Shown here: positions 7,750-16,968 of the stretch, piece by piece
Layout: each line of letters opens with the position of its first letter
Numbering within the stretch: the stretch's first letter is position 1
Origin: Pseudomonadales bacterium
GTDB lineage: Bacteria > Pseudomonadota > Gammaproteobacteria > Pseudomonadales > Azotimanducaceae
Assembly (NCBI GenBank): GCA_017642855.1
Contig: JAEPOO010000001.1
Span: 1,961,469 to 2,025,468 of the forward strand
DNA: 64,000 bases
Direction of reading: 5' to 3'
Program-made: the position numbers and the translations under genes
Notes under the pieces: generated by a model
Told to the model about the DNA's origin: nothing
What the model saw: only the letters and a program-made list of their open reading frames with translations
The model's database searches: none

Positions 7750-10443
7750 CTACAGACTCTTCGTCACAATCTCATAAACATCCGGCGAGATACCCTCAAC
7801 CTCAAGGATACGCTGCAGCTGTTCCTTCATGAGCGCCTGACGCTCTTCATCATACTTACGCCAACGCGTCAGGGGCGACAGAATACGCGCTGCCATCTGC
7901 GGGTTAATGCCGTTCAGCTCAATCACACGATCTGCCAGGAACTCGTACCCGCCACCACTGGCTTCATGAAAGTTCACAATGTTGTTCATCGCAAACTGCG
8001 CCACCAGACCGCGCATGCGGTTCGGTACCTTGATGTCGAACGCATCGTGGTCCATCAGTGCCTTCACACGCTCCAGCGTGCCCGGCAAGGAGCAGGTCGC
8101 CTGAATGGCAAACCACTGGTCTATCACCAGTGCCTCGTGCTGGAAGCGATTGTAGAAGTCGTTGAGCGCCTTTTCCTTAGGTTCCTGGGCAGCCTCCGCG
8201 GCAGAACCCACAAGTGCTCTCAGCGCCGCACTGCGGTCCGTCATATTCGTTGCCGACTCATACTGGTAAACACACAGGTTTACCATCTCGGTATCTTCCG
8301 GTTGCATCAGGTAACCCAGGGCAACGTTCTTCAGCGCACGCTCGGCAATCTGCTGAGCTTGCGCCTGGTACGGCACGTCTTTTTGATTCAGCTTGTAGAC
8401 TGAGAGCAGAAGACCACTCAGCTTCTTCGCAATGGCCGTACGCACCGCTTCTCTCGCCTGGTGAATCGCATCGACATTGGCCACTTCTGACATCTCAATC
8501 AGGTAGCTGGTCGCAGGCAGCACCAGCATGTGCGCGATCATGGCTTTATCGAGATTGGGATCTTTGTCCCCTTCCAGGGCTTGAGTGAGATTCGCATCAA
8601 AGGCGGCCATCAGATGCTCATCCACCGTGACTTCTTCACCGGCTTCGATCTGGCCAACAATTTCCTGGATCACATCCAGCGCCAATCGCTGACCTGCTTC
8701 CCAGCGATTGAAACCATCAGAATCGTGGCTCATGAGGAATCTCAATTCTTCACGGCTGTATTCGTAACGGAGTTTTACCGGCGCTGAAAAACCACGCAGC
8801 AGCGACGGTGTTGGCTTACTTTCGATCCCGCGGAACACAAATTCCTGTTCTGCTTGGGTCAGATTCAGAATTGCCGAAAACCCGCTGGCTTCATCGACAC
8901 TGGAGACATCGAGACCCAGCACAGGGAACCGAATGTCGTTGCCTTCCTCATCCAGGAGGCCAACTTTCAACGGCATGTGATACGGATCTTTTTGATCCTG
9001 ACCCGGCGTCGCCGGGCAGGATTGCTTTACGTTCAGGGTAAAGGTCTTGGCGCTCTGATCGTATGCGCCGGTCACGTCCAGCACTGGCGTGCCCGCCTGG
9101 CGATACCAGGTTCTGAACTGCGTAAAATCAACGCCGTTGGCATCTTCCATCGCTTTCACGAAGTCTTCCGTGGTGACGGCCTGACCATCGTGTCGATCAA
9201 AATAAAGATCGGTACCTACGCGGAATCTTTCCGGACCAAGCAGCGTTCTGATCATGCCTACCACTTCTGCGCCCTTCTCGTAGACCGTTGCCGTGTAAAA
9301 GTTGTTGATCTCAATAAATGAATCCGGGCGAATCGCGTGTGCCATGGGACCTGCGTCTTCCGGGAACTGCGCGCTGCGCAACACGGCAACGTCATTCACC
9401 CGGCAGACGGTGGGCGAACCCATATCCGCTGAAAACTGCTGATCTCTTAAAACGGTAAATCCTTCTTTCAGGGACAGCTGGAACCAGTCACGACAGGTGA
9501 CCCGGTTACCCGACCAGTTGTGGAAATACTCGTGGCCCACCACACTTTCCACACGCTGGTAAGCGGCATCCGTGGTGGTCTCTGGATGCGCCAGGACGCA
9601 AGACGTGTTGAAAATGTTGAGGCCTTTGTTTTCCATGGCACCCATGTTGAAGCTCTCAACCGCCACAATCATGAAGACATCCAGGTCGTATTCGCGGCCA
9701 TAAACTTCTTCATCCCACTTCATGGAATTTTTCAGCGACAGCATGGCGTAATCGACCTTGTCGATGTTGTGGGGCTCCGTGAAGATCTGCAGCTTCACCT
9801 TGCGCCCGCTCATGGTGACGAACTCATCTTCGATGTGCTGGAGGTCTCCCGCCACCAGTGCAAAAAGATACGCAGGCTTCATGAACGGGTCCTGCCAGGT
9901 CACCCAGTGACGGTCACCCTCTTCTCCTCGATCAATGTCATTACCGTTGGAGAGCAGGATGGGGTAGCTGGCTTTGTCAGCGACCACCGTGGTTGTGTAC
10001 TTGGACATGACGTCCGGGCGATCCAGGTACCAGGTGATATTGCGAAAACCTTCCGCTTCACACTGCGTGCAGTACATGTCGCCCGACTTATACAGACCTT
10101 CCAGCGCTGTGTTGTCCTGGGGTTTGATCTGGATCGTGGTGGTCAGTTCAAACTGCTCCGGCACTTCAAACACCGACAACTCATCGTCATCCACCCGGTA
10201 TTCGTTATCAGTCAGTGCACGGCCGTCAATCGCGACTGATTGGGTGGCGAGATCTTTGCTGCCATCCAGAACCAAATGCACCTGATCTTCTGATGCCGCT
10301 TCCGAGTTCTTCACAACCTTCAGGGTCGTTGTGACCGTCGTGACATCGTCATGGATGTCGACATGCAGGTTGGTTTCTTCAATGAGGAAAGGCGGTACCT
10401 TGTAGTCTTTGAGGTATATCGCCTTGGGTTGTCCTTCTTTCAT
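7750..10443 (-). CDS. pepN: aminopeptidase N (M1 family)
   Basis: An 897-residue M1 metallopeptidase, full length compared with gammaproteobacterial PepN (about 870-890). The GAMEN exopeptidase motif (MGAMENKGLNIF) lies near residues 264-268 and the zinc site HEYFHNW near 303-309, with the downstream Glu in LKEGFTVLRDQQF, as in Escherichia coli PepN. It removes N-terminal residues from peptides in the cytoplasm. It is monocistronic: VapC ends 34 bases upstream on the same strand and a probable terminator lies 40 bases downstream. Several long antisense frames overlap it, including one of 239 codons, but none has independent support. Confidence 0.97.
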   Translation of the reverse strand: MKEGQPKAIYLKDYKVPPFLIEETNLHVDIHDDVTTVTTTLKVVKNSEAASEDQVHLVLDGSKDLATQSVAIDGRALTDNEYRVDDDELSVFEVPEQFELTTTIQIKPQDNTALEGLYKSGDMYCTQCEAEGFRNITWYLDRPDVMSKYTTTVVADKASYPILLSNGNDIDRGEEGDRHWVTWQDPFMKPAYLFALVAGDLQHIEDEFVTMSGRKVKLQIFTEPHNIDKVDYAMLSLKNSMKWDEEVYGREYDLDVFMIVAVESFNMGAMENKGLNIFNTSCVLAHPETTTDAAYQRVESVVGHEYFHNWSGNRVTCRDWFQLSLKEGFTVLRDQQFSADMGSPTVCRVNDVAVLRSAQFPEDAGPMAHAIRPDSFIEINNFYTATVYEKGAEVVGMIRTLLGPERFRVGTDLYFDRHDGQAVTTEDFVKAMEDANGVDFTQFRTWYRQAGTPVLDVTGAYDQSAKTFTLNVKQSCPATPGQDQKDPYHMPLKVGLLDEEGNDIRFPVLGLDVSSVDEASGFSAILNLTQAEQEFVFRGIESKPTPSLLRGFSAPVKLRYEYSREELRFLMSHDSDGFNRWEAGQRLALDVIQEIVGQIEAGEEVTVDEHLMAAFDANLTQALEGDKDPNLDKAMIAHMLVLPATSYLIEMSEVANVDAIHQAREAVRTAIAKKLSGLLLSVYKLNQKDVPYQAQAQQIAERALKNVALGYLMQPEDTEMVNLCVYQYESATNMTDRSAALRALVGSAAEAAQEPKEKALNDFYNRFQHEALVIDQWFAIQATCSLPGTLERVKALMDHDAFDIKVPNRMRGLVAQFAMNNIVNFHEASGGGYEFLADRVIELNGINPQMAARILSPLTRWRKYDEERQALMKEQLQRILEVEGISPDVYEIVTKSL

Positions 10444-10477
10444 ACTGACGGCTAAGTGTTGCGGGAAGCTGATTCTA

Positions 10478-10870
10478 TCAGGGCGGCGTCAGGAAATCGC
10501 AGTCAGCAGGCTGGCTGGCCATCTTGAGGTCGAGGGTGGCGAGAGGGGCTCCAGCAATTTCAGCAGTGGCGACGTAGGCTGCATCATAACTGCTAAAGTT
10601 GTGACGCAATGACCAGATTCTGTCATTCAGATCATCAAATGGATACAGCTGGATATCCAGCGCACCAAGGACCAAAAACGATTCATAAGCCTGTTCACTT
10701 CTGATCGCACCGGAACGTTCCAATCTCCTCAGGACCTGGGCGACCTCATAGGGCATCAGATCTGGCGCGAGCAACTCTTCACCAGACATAACGGCACCAG
10801 CCCAGATACCACGATGATCAGTTTCTGTCAGCGCAGCGACAACGATACTCGCATCAACAACCACACTCAT
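10478..10870 (-). CDS. vapC: PIN-domain toxin, VapC family
   Basis: A 130-residue PIN-domain protein. Acidic residues expected at the active site are visible: D6 in VVVDASIVV, a Glu in YEVAQVL, D in SSYDAAYVATAE and D in LATLDLKMA. VapC toxins are Mg-dependent ribonucleases that usually cut tRNA or rRNA. The start overlaps the stop of the upstream antitoxin gene by four bases (ATGA), the usual operon form for VapBC. The last part is slightly degenerate (LKMASQPADCDF), but the fold appears complete. Confidence 0.88.
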   Translation of the reverse strand: MSVVVDASIVVAALTETDHRGIWAGAVMSGEELLAPDLMPYEVAQVLRRLERSGAIRSEQAYESFLVLGALDIQLYPFDDLNDRIWSLRHNFSSYDAAYVATAEIAGAPLATLDLKMASQPADCDFLTPP

Positions 10871-11091
10871 TCGCGGTTACGCGCTTCCAGAATCTGCTCA
10901 TCGGTGATATTCGTATTGTATTTCGCTTTCATTTCAGAGACTTTGGCCACCCATTCCTCGGTGGACATCTTGCGAGACAGTTTCACCAGTTCGCTACGTA
11001 GATACTCCTGCATTGACTTGCCCTGCCTGGCGGCGTTCTTTGCCAACGCATCCCGCACTTCCTGCGGGACGTTTCTTATCGTTATGTTCAT
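10867..11091 (-). CDS. vapB: FitA/VapB-type ribbon-helix-helix antitoxin
   Basis: A 74-residue antitoxin. It starts with the ribbon strand MNITIRNVPQEV, followed by two helices (ALAKNAARQGKSMQEYLRSEL), the pattern of FitA-like Arc/MetJ repressors, and ends in an acidic toxin-binding tail. It should bind and neutralise the PIN toxin encoded directly downstream and repress the operon. The start at 11091 gives the canonical N terminus, but an in-frame ATG at 11115 is the one preceded by an AAAGGAG ribosome site (12-base spacing), so eight extra residues are possible. Confidence 0.85.
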   Translation of the reverse strand: MNITIRNVPQEVRDALAKNAARQGKSMQEYLRSELVKLSRKMSTEEWVAKVSEMKAKYNTNITDEQILEARNRE

Positions 11092-11128
11092 GCTTGCATT
11101 GTGCAAGCATCGCATGCAAAATGCAAGC
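11092..11128. promoter_or_regulatory. candidate VapB operator, two palindromic sites
   Basis: Directly upstream of the vapB ATG is the perfect inverted repeat GCTTGCA-TTG-TGCAAGC (11092-11108). About 20 bases further is the related palindrome TGCA-AAA-TGCA (11115-11125). Two similar sites spaced by about two helical turns suit a ribbon-helix-helix antitoxin that represses its own operon. In the mRNA the first site could fold into a hairpin between the AAAGGAG ribosome site and the ATG at 11091. Confidence 0.6.
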
Positions 11129-11174
11129 TCCTTTCGAAACTGTGTATTATTAAACTCACCTTGATCCAAAGATT

Positions 11175-11348
11175 ATGAGCACGAAAGTAATCGACATCGC
11201 AGAATTCGCAGATGAATGCCTGGAGATCATCGAAGAGCTAGGCGAAACAACCGTAATAATCACTCGCGATGGCAAACCTTTTGCGCTTGTAGAACCTGTA
11301 TTAGAAGGTGCTCCGAAGAAAGAACCTTCCAAGAAAGTTATCGAATAA
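11175..11348 (+). CDS. orphan Phd/YefM-like antitoxin
   Basis: A 57-codon frame with the look of a Phd/YefM antitoxin N-terminal domain: VIDIAEFADECLEIIEEL, then TTVIITRDGKPFALVEPV, the two conserved blocks of that family. It ends in a Lys/Glu-rich tail and stops at 11348, three bases before the next gene. There is no toxin gene next to it on this strand; the nearest toxin, VapC, is divergent and has its own antitoxin. It may be a solitary transcription regulator, an antidote, or a remnant. No strong ribosome site is visible before the ATG, which lowers confidence. Confidence 0.65.
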   Translation: MSTKVIDIAEFADECLEIIEELGETTVIITRDGKPFALVEPVLEGAPKKEPSKKVIE

Positions 11349-11351
11349 CTC

Positions 11352-12236
11352 ATGCGCGGTTTCCTCAGAAAGATGGCCAGTGAAGTCCCTGAGGGCGGCT
11401 GCACACCAGATAATCCCGTTCAATATCTGCTCAAATTGGACGATGACGCTCATCCTCTCAACCCTTTGATCGGCCAGCAGGTCACGCTCACCCATACCGG
11501 CAACATCCAGTGCCTTGAGTGCGGCCGGAAAACCAAGAAAAGCTATAGCCAGGGTTTCTGTTATCCCTGCTTCAAGAAACTCGCCCAGTGTGACCTGTGC
11601 GTTGTCAGCCCGGAGCGCTGCCACTATGACCAGGGCACCTGCCGGGATGACGAATTCGCGAAGAACTTCTGTATGCAGCCGCATATCGTATATATCGCCA
11701 ACTCCTCGGGCACCAAGGTCGGTATCACCCGACCCGAGAACCTGCCGACCCGCTGGATCGACCAGGGGGCCGTTCAGGCACTGCCCGTGATGCGCGTCAT
11801 GACACGCCAGCAGTCGGGTTTTGTGGAAGTGGCCTTCAAGAATCACATCTCAGACAAAACCCAATGGCAGCAGATGCTGAAAGCGGAAAACCGCCATGTC
11901 GACATGATCGAGCGCCGCGACCAGCTGATGGGTGACATCAAAGCCGATCTTGAACCCGTGATTGAGCGATTCGGCATTCAGGCGATTCAGCCGATTCTGG
12001 ACGCCGAGGTGCAAACCTTCTGCTACCCCATGACCCGCTACCCCACCAAGGTGTCTTCTCTCAGCTTTGACAAAACGCCTGACGTGGGCGGTACCCTGAT
12101 TGGCATCAAAGGTCAGTACCTGGTGTTTGATACCGGCGTGATCAACCTCAGGCGGTTTACCAGCTACGAGATGGAAGTCACTGTGTCGGAGGCACCTGTC
12201 GCCGGTGATGCAGAAGAACAGCTAAGCCTCCTGTAA
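11352..12236 (+). CDS. DUF2797 zinc-ribbon-like protein
   Basis: A 294-residue member of DUF2797. Visible features are the start MRGFLRKM, a cysteine-rich segment near residues 54-100 (CLECGRKTKKSYSQGFCYPC, then CDLC and further Cys), a GIY-YIG-like strand VYIANSSGTKVGITR near 115-130, and the typical ending EEQLSLL. The function is unknown; the middle resembles a GIY-YIG fold with an altered active site. It follows the small Phd-like frame by three bases. Its last 59 bases overlap the 3' end of the convergent rhomboid gene, an unusual amount of shared coding sequence. Confidence 0.88.
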   Translation: MRGFLRKMASEVPEGGCTPDNPVQYLLKLDDDAHPLNPLIGQQVTLTHTGNIQCLECGRKTKKSYSQGFCYPCFKKLAQCDLCVVSPERCHYDQGTCRDDEFAKNFCMQPHIVYIANSSGTKVGITRPENLPTRWIDQGAVQALPVMRVMTRQQSGFVEVAFKNHISDKTQWQQMLKAENRHVDMIERRDQLMGDIKADLEPVIERFGIQAIQPILDAEVQTFCYPMTRYPTKVSSLSFDKTPDVGGTLIGIKGQYLVFDTGVINLRRFTSYEMEVTVSEAPVAGDAEEQLSLL

Positions 12237-13104
12237 GCAGACCGCCGAGCAGGCCGCCGAGGTGCGCACCATTGGCAATGCTGCCAAGCCCGAGTAGATC
12301 AATCGCGCCAGTGAAGCCGATCGCCAAATAGATCAGCATGAAAATGTAGACGCCGTTAGGCACACCTATGTCCCGAGTGGGTATCGCTTTCGACCAGACC
12401 AGAGCGTGGCCAAGCAGTCCAAACACAACCCCGGACATACCGCCGAAAAAGCTGGGCGGCGACATCAGGTACTGCAGCACATTAGCCGCAAGTGAAGAGA
12501 ACATGACGACACCAATGAACGCCCAGGCGCCGTGAACAGTTTCAATACGCCGGCCAATCTCCCAAACCCACAGCAGGTTGAAGACAATATGCAGCCAGCT
12601 GAAGTGAATAAACATCGGCGTAAACAGACGCCAGATTTCACCCTGACCTAATGTGTACCCAATCGAGGAGAAATACTGTTCGCCCTGCACGTCTACCAGC
12701 ATCACAAACATCATCCTGGCGAAGAGACTGTCGGTGTCGACATCAGTGAGATTCATGCCCACTGGGAAGAACAGCAGGCACACGAAGATCAGCACCATCG
12801 TCAGTGGAAAACGCCAGAAGGCTTCAAAGACTCTCTGACGGATGCTCTTCTGAGGGACGGCTGAGGCTTCACCCACCTCCGGTAAGCGCCCTGCCTCAAA
12901 GTCATTGAACGCAGCCTGGACAAATGCCGCTGCTCGTTCATCCGGGACCCAGATAACCTGATTCAAGCCTTCCTCGGTAATGCGGTGTGGCACGCGTTGA
13001 GACGCGAGGAAGCGCGCGAACGCTGAAAGGTCGAGATCAGAAGGGACTTCGAGTGCGTTGATCAAGGAACTGCCAAGTGGTGTAAAATTGAATGATACAC
13101 GCAA
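12178..13104 (-). CDS. rhomboid family intramembrane serine protease (GlpG type)
   Basis: A 308-residue rhomboid with an N-terminal cytoplasmic domain (about 1-85) like that of GlpG, a linker and about six membrane segments. The catalytic Ser lies in GMSGVVFGLLGH near residue 222 and the catalytic His in NGAHLGGLLGG near 280; a conserved His-Asn pair occurs in HIVFNLLW. It cleaves membrane proteins within the bilayer. The assigned start is TTG at 13104, with a GAGG ribosome-site-like stretch contributed by the adjacent dispersed repeat; a second TTG lies 12 codons later. The 3' end overlaps DUF2797 convergently. Confidence 0.9.
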   Translation of the reverse strand: MRVSFNFTPLGSSLINALEVPSDLDLSAFARFLASQRVPHRITEEGLNQVIWVPDERAAAFVQAAFNDFEAGRLPEVGEASAVPQKSIRQRVFEAFWRFPLTMVLIFVCLLFFPVGMNLTDVDTDSLFARMMFVMLVDVQGEQYFSSIGYTLGQGEIWRLFTPMFIHFSWLHIVFNLLWVWEIGRRIETVHGAWAFIGVVMFSSLAANVLQYLMSPPSFFGGMSGVVFGLLGHALVWSKAIPTRDIGVPNGVYIFMLIYLAIGFTGAIDLLGLGSIANGAHLGGLLGGLLTGGLAVLLHHRRQVPPTQ

Positions 13105-13110
13105 TACGGG

Positions 13111-13183
13111 ACCTCATCTCGACCGGAGCTGCGAAGCAGCGGCGCGGAGAGATCTGGAGATCCCTCGACTTCGCTCGGGATGA
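13111..13183. repeat. dispersed palindromic repeat, copy C
   Basis: A single composite copy between the rhomboid and XdhC genes: CCTCATCTCGACCGGAG, hairpin CTGCGAAGCAG, GGAGAGATC, then TCCCTCGACTTCGCTCGGGA. It is open in the XdhC frame and makes an apparent N-terminal extension there. On the other strand its GAGG edge falls at ribosome-site distance from the rhomboid TTG start. Confidence 0.85.
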
Positions 13184-13187
13184 CACA

Positions 13188-14213
13188 ATGATCGAAAACG
13201 CTGACCAACAGGTACTGACCCAGCTGACCCGCTGGATCGAAGCCGGCAAAAAAGCCTGGCTGGCGACCGTGGTCAAAACCTGGGGTTCATCACCCAGACC
13301 TGTCGGCTCACTGCTTTGCTGCAACGAAGACGGTCACGTCGCAGGCTCACTATCCGGCGGCTGTATCGAAGAAGACCTGCTCGAGAAAATCACCCAAGGT
13401 GAACTGGCAACTGCAAAGCCAGAGGTCATGCTCTACGGCAAAACCACCGAGGAAAGTGAGCGGTTCGGTCTGCCCTGCGGCGGCCAGCTACACATCGTGG
13501 TCGAGCCACAGATGGATGCCGGTAATCTGGAACACTTCCAAAACATCGCCACCCGACTGGCTGCTCGAGAGTGCATCGAGCGAAAGGTCGACATCGCGAC
13601 GGGTGAAATCGCGATTGAAGAGAAAGAGCGTTTCAAACACCTTCAATTCGTAGGTGAGTTTGAAAACACAGACACGCCGGGCGAAAAGTTCCTGACCCAA
13701 ACGTATGGCCCCCGCTACCAGCTGTTCCTCATTGGTGCCGGTCAGGTGTCACAGTATCTGGCGCAGATGGCGCAGATGCTCGATTACCATGTCGTGGTCT
13801 GCGACCCGCGGCAGGAAATGATCGACCAGTGGACGATCGAAGGTACACAACTCGTTTGTGACATGCCGGATGATGCGGTGAAGAATTACGCGGACGATAC
13901 CTTCTCAGCCATCATTGCCCTCACCCACGACCCAAGAATCGATGACATGGGATTGATGGAGGCGCTCAAAACCGATGCTTTCTTTATCGGTGCGATGGGT
14001 TCCACACGAACCTCAGCCAAACGTCGCGAACGACTGCTTCAGCTGGAGCTGACAGAGGAAGAAATCAATCGACTGCATGCACCCGTTGGCTTACCCATCG
14101 GCAGCAAAACCCCTGCGGAGATTGCCATTGCCATCATCTCGCAGCTCACGGCGCTACGCAGCGAAAAAGAACAGCTGATCCAGGCTGACTTCCGAGAAAC
14201 CGCGACCGCGTGA
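13188..14213 (+). CDS. XdhC/CoxI family protein
   Basis: A 341-residue two-domain protein. The N-terminal XdhC/CoxI domain shows WLATVVKTWGSSPRPVGS and SGGCIEEDLL; the C-terminal Rossmann domain shows FLIGAGQVSQYLAQ. XdhC proteins insert or sulfurate the molybdenum cofactor of xanthine-dehydrogenase-type enzymes. I take ATG 13188 as start because the 32 codons before it in the same frame are translated repeat sequence. The stop overlaps the next gene's GTG by four bases, pairing it with a MobA-like nucleotidyltransferase. No molybdenum hydroxylase gene is in the window. Confidence 0.9.
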   Translation: MIENADQQVLTQLTRWIEAGKKAWLATVVKTWGSSPRPVGSLLCCNEDGHVAGSLSGGCIEEDLLEKITQGELATAKPEVMLYGKTTEESERFGLPCGGQLHIVVEPQMDAGNLEHFQNIATRLAARECIERKVDIATGEIAIEEKERFKHLQFVGEFENTDTPGEKFLTQTYGPRYQLFLIGAGQVSQYLAQMAQMLDYHVVVCDPRQEMIDQWTIEGTQLVCDMPDDAVKNYADDTFSAIIALTHDPRIDDMGLMEALKTDAFFIGAMGSTRTSAKRRERLLQLELTEEEINRLHAPVGLPIGSKTPAEIAIAIISQLTALRSEKEQLIQADFRETATA

Positions 14214-14890
14214 AAATCGGTGCACTTGTTCTCGCCGCCGGGCAATCAAAACGCTTCGGCGGCGACAAACGCCAGGCAACCCTGCCCAATGGAAAACTCG
14301 TTATCCAGCAGACGCTGGAGAAGGTAACGAGTGTTTTCGATGAGGTGTTGGTCGTCCTTCGAGCAGAAGACGCAGGGCTTCATAAAAAGCTGCTCAACCT
14401 CTTTCCCGATCTGAAATACCACCACGCACCAGACTCTGGACTGGGCATGGGGCACAGCCTCGCCAGCGGCATTCGACAGATTGAAGGTTGGGATGGGGTG
14501 TTTGTGTTTCTGGCGGATATGCCGTTTGTTGAGACTGAGACTCTGATCAAACTGAGAGATTCCTCCGCTTCGGTCGGAATGAGGAATTCCCCCTCGTCTC
14601 GACCCGTGGATTCTCCCCCCTCGTCTCGACCCGTGGATTCTCCCCCCTCGTCTCGACCGAGCGAAGCGAGCGGAGAGACCTCCTGGATCATCATCCCGAC
14701 CTACCAAAACAAACCCGGCCACCCAGTCGGTTTCAGTTCAGAGTATTTTGAGGCATTATGTCAGCTATCAGGCGACAAGGGTGCAAAATCGGTCATCAGC
14801 AAACACGAAGATGCCGTTACAGAGATCGAACTTGATGACCCTGGCGTGCTAAAGGATATCGATCAGAAACAAGATCTAGCGTCGGAGTGA
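14210..14890 (+). CDS. MobA-like nucleotidyltransferase with repeat-derived insertion
   Basis: A 226-residue NTP-transferase of the MobA/MocA type, which adds CMP or GMP to molybdopterin. The nucleotide-binding start [14 protein letters not shown] and the [13 protein letters not shown] strand are intact, as is [14 protein letters not shown]. Between them, at about residues 117-158, lies a roughly 40-residue stretch made of dispersed-repeat DNA, including SPPSSRPVD repeats. The insert keeps the frame, so the protein may still fold with an enlarged loop. Start is GTG overlapping the XdhC stop. The last 15 bases overlap the convergent fcl gene. Activity is uncertain. Confidence 0.85.
   Translation: MKIGALVLAAGQSKRFGGDKRQATLPNGKLVIQQTLEKVTSVFDEVLVVLRAEDAGLHKKLLNLFPDLKYHHAPDSGLGMGHSLASGIRQIEGWDGVFVFLADMPFVETETLIKLRDSSASVGMRNSPSSRPVDSPPSSRPVDSPPSSRPSEASGETSWIIIPTYQNKPGHPVGFSSEYFEALCQLSGDKGAKSVISKHEDAVTEIELDDPGVLKDIDQKQDLASE
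14555..14684. repeat. dispersed repeat inside a coding sequence, copy D
   Basis: A GATTCCTCCGCTTCGGTCGG element, then repeated CCCCTCGTCTCGACCCGTGG blocks with a 27-bp period, closing with CGAGCGAAGCGAGCGGAGAG. The 27-bp period is a multiple of three, so each extra unit adds nine residues without a frameshift. It lies between two conserved blocks of the MobA-like protein. Confidence 0.85.
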
Positions 14891-15829
14891 GTCCTGGTTC
14901 GCCACGAACCAGTCGTACGTAGACCTCAGCCCTTCTTCCAAACCAATCTTCGCCTTCCAACCCAATGATTTGATCTTGGAGACATCAAGAAGTTTTCGAG
15001 GTGCGCCATCCGGTTTACTCGTGTCAAAAACCAGCTCACCCTCATAACCAACAATCTGCCGGATCATCTGCGCCAGTGTCTTGATCGTGACATCTTCACC
15101 GGTACCCACATTAATCTGCGAACACATCGGCTCGTTCACGGCATCAAGCTTCTCTTTAGGCAGCTCAAGTATGTGCGCGCAGGCATCCGCAAGATCATCA
15201 ACGTGAAGCAGCTCTCGCATGGCTTTACCCGTGCCCCAGATCGCGACCTCTGAATCACCGACATCTTTTGCCTCGTGAAAACGGCGGATTAACGCAGAAA
15301 CAACATGACTGTCTTCAAGGTTAAAGTTATCGCCGGACCCATAGAGGTTGGTCGGCATGAGTGAACGATAGTCGGTGCCATATTGCCGGTTGAAAGACTC
15401 GCAGAGTTTTATACCCGCAATCTTGGCAAGCGCATAAGGCTCATTGGTGGGTTCAAGCGGCCCCGATAGCAGACTTTCCTCTTTCATCGGCTGATCCGCT
15501 AACTTCGGGTAGATGCATGAACTACCGAGGAATAGCAGACGCTCACAGCCAGCTTGAAACGCACCGTGAATAAGATTCGTTTCAATCATGAGATTCTGGG
15601 TAATGAACTCCGCGGGGTACATATTGTTGGCGCCAATACCACCCACTTTCGCCGCAGCGACAACCACGACATCAGGCTTTTTGTCATCTAGCCAATTGAA
15701 GGTCGCAGTCTGATCCGTGAGATCTAATTCAGAACGATCAGCGGTCAGTAGCTGCGCTTCACCATTCAACCGTCGACAGATCGCGGAACCCACCATGCCG
15801 TTGTGACCGGCGACAAAGATTCCGGTCAT
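14876..15829 (-). CDS. fcl: GDP-L-fucose synthase
   Basis: A 317-residue SDR enzyme. The N terminus [14 protein letters not shown] is the NAD(P) loop; the characteristic [16 protein letters not shown] and [13 protein letters not shown] (catalytic Tyr-Lys) identify GDP-4-keto-6-deoxymannose 3,5-epimerase/4-reductase. It converts the Gmd product to GDP-L-fucose for surface glycans. Length fits the family (about 320). It overlaps the upstream gmd by four bases and the convergent MobA-like gene by 15 bases. Confidence 0.95.
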   Translation of the reverse strand: MTGIFVAGHNGMVGSAICRRLNGEAQLLTADRSELDLTDQTATFNWLDDKKPDVVVVAAAKVGGIGANNMYPAEFITQNLMIETNLIHGAFQAGCERLLFLGSSCIYPKLADQPMKEESLLSGPLEPTNEPYALAKIAGIKLCESFNRQYGTDYRSLMPTNLYGSGDNFNLEDSHVVSALIRRFHEAKDVGDSEVAIWGTGKAMRELLHVDDLADACAHILELPKEKLDAVNEPMCSQINVGTGEDVTIKTLAQMIRQIVGYEGELVFDTSKPDGAPRKLLDVSKIKSLGWKAKIGLEEGLRSTYDWFVANQDSLRR

Positions 15830-16956
15830 GACTCGTGTGGTTCACTGACGCTGAAGCCACTGGATTTTAGGAGCGCTCGTTGCTTCGCCTGATCCACATC
15901 ATGACTGAGCATTTCCTGAATCAGCTCATCCAGGGTTGTCGTAGGCTTCCAGCCGAGTTCCTCATGAGCTTTTGTAGGATCGCCAAGGAGACTTTCCACC
16001 TCTGCGGGTCGATAGTAGTTAGGATCAACTCTAACCAGGGTATCACCCTGCTTGATAGAGAGGCCATCGACAAACGGTGAAGTTGATATGGATTCAACGA
16101 TGCCGACTTCATCAAGCCCTTCACCTTCCCATCGCAGGGTGATACCAAGGCCCGCCGCTGTGCGTTCAACAAATTCGCGCACACTAATCTGATGACCAGT
16201 TGCAATCACATAATCCCTAGGCACTTCCTGTTGCAGCATGCGCCACTGCATTTCGACATAGTCCTTGGCATGGCCCCAGTCGCGCTTAGCGTTTAAGTTA
16301 CCGATGTAGAGACACCTCTCTAAACCGAGCGCAATCGCGGCTAAACCGCGGGAGATTTTCCGCGTGACAAAAGTTTCGCCGCGCCGCTCCGACTCGTGGT
16401 TGAAAAGAATCCCATTACAGGCATACATCCCGTAAGCCTCGCGGTAGTTCACCGTTATCCAGTAGGCATAGAGCTTGGCCACCCCATAGGGTGAGCGTGG
16501 GTAGAAAGGCGTTGACTCGGTTTGAGGCGATTCCTGAACCAAGCCATAAAGCTCTGAGGTAGACGCCTGATAGAAACGTGTTTTATTTTCCAGCCCCAGG
16601 AATCGAATGGCTTCCAGTAATCGTAATGTACCGAGAGCATCCACATCCGCTGTATATTCGGGAGACTCAAAACTCACCGCAACGTGGCTTTGAGCGCCAA
16701 GGTTATAAACCTCGTCAGGTTGGCACTCTGAAATGATACGAGTCAGATTCGAGGAGTCGGTCAGATCACCGTAGTGCAGAAAGAGCCTCGCCGTGTCAAC
16801 GTGTCGATCTTCGTAGAGGTGATCGATTCTTTCGGTGTTAAAGAGAGAACTGCGGCGTTTAATGCCGTGAACGATGTACCCTTTTTCCAGCAACAACTCT
16901 GCCAAATAAGATCCGTCTTGCCCAGTAATACCAGTAATTAGTGCGACTTTCGGCAC
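15826..16956 (-). CDS. gmd: GDP-mannose 4,6-dehydratase
   Basis: A 376-residue SDR dehydratase. Clear Gmd hallmarks: [19 protein letters not shown] at the N terminus, [19 protein letters not shown], the catalytic Thr-rich loop [10 protein letters not shown] and [12 protein letters not shown], and [15 protein letters not shown]. It makes GDP-4-keto-6-deoxymannose from GDP-mannose, feeding Fcl encoded next. The pair lies outside the main polysaccharide block but on the same strand and probably supplies GDP-fucose to it. The gene begins 12 bases after the FecR-like gene. Confidence 0.97.
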   Translation of the reverse strand: MPKVALITGITGQDGSYLAELLLEKGYIVHGIKRRSSLFNTERIDHLYEDRHVDTARLFLHYGDLTDSSNLTRIISECQPDEVYNLGAQSHVAVSFESPEYTADVDALGTLRLLEAIRFLGLENKTRFYQASTSELYGLVQESPQTESTPFYPRSPYGVAKLYAYWITVNYREAYGMYACNGILFNHESERRGETFVTRKISRGLAAIALGLERCLYIGNLNAKRDWGHAKDYVEMQWRMLQQEVPRDYVIATGHQISVREFVERTAAGLGITLRWEGEGLDEVGIVESISTSPFVDGLSIKQGDTLVRVDPNYYRPAEVESLLGDPTKAHEELGWKPTTTLDELIQEMLSHDVDQAKQRALLKSSGFSVSEPHES

Positions 16957-16968
16957 GCTTTCTTGAGC

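Noticed and set aside
9520..10239. A 239-codon plus-strand frame opposite pepN
   Set aside because: It lies wholly within a well supported pepN coding region and shows no recognisable domain.
11301..11846. A 181-codon minus-strand frame opposite DUF2797
   Set aside because: It is a shadow of the DUF2797 frame and has no family features; the Cys-rich DUF2797 protein is the real product.
13092..13187. Longer N terminus of XdhC
   Set aside because: These 32 codons are dispersed-repeat DNA; the conserved protein begins at 13188.
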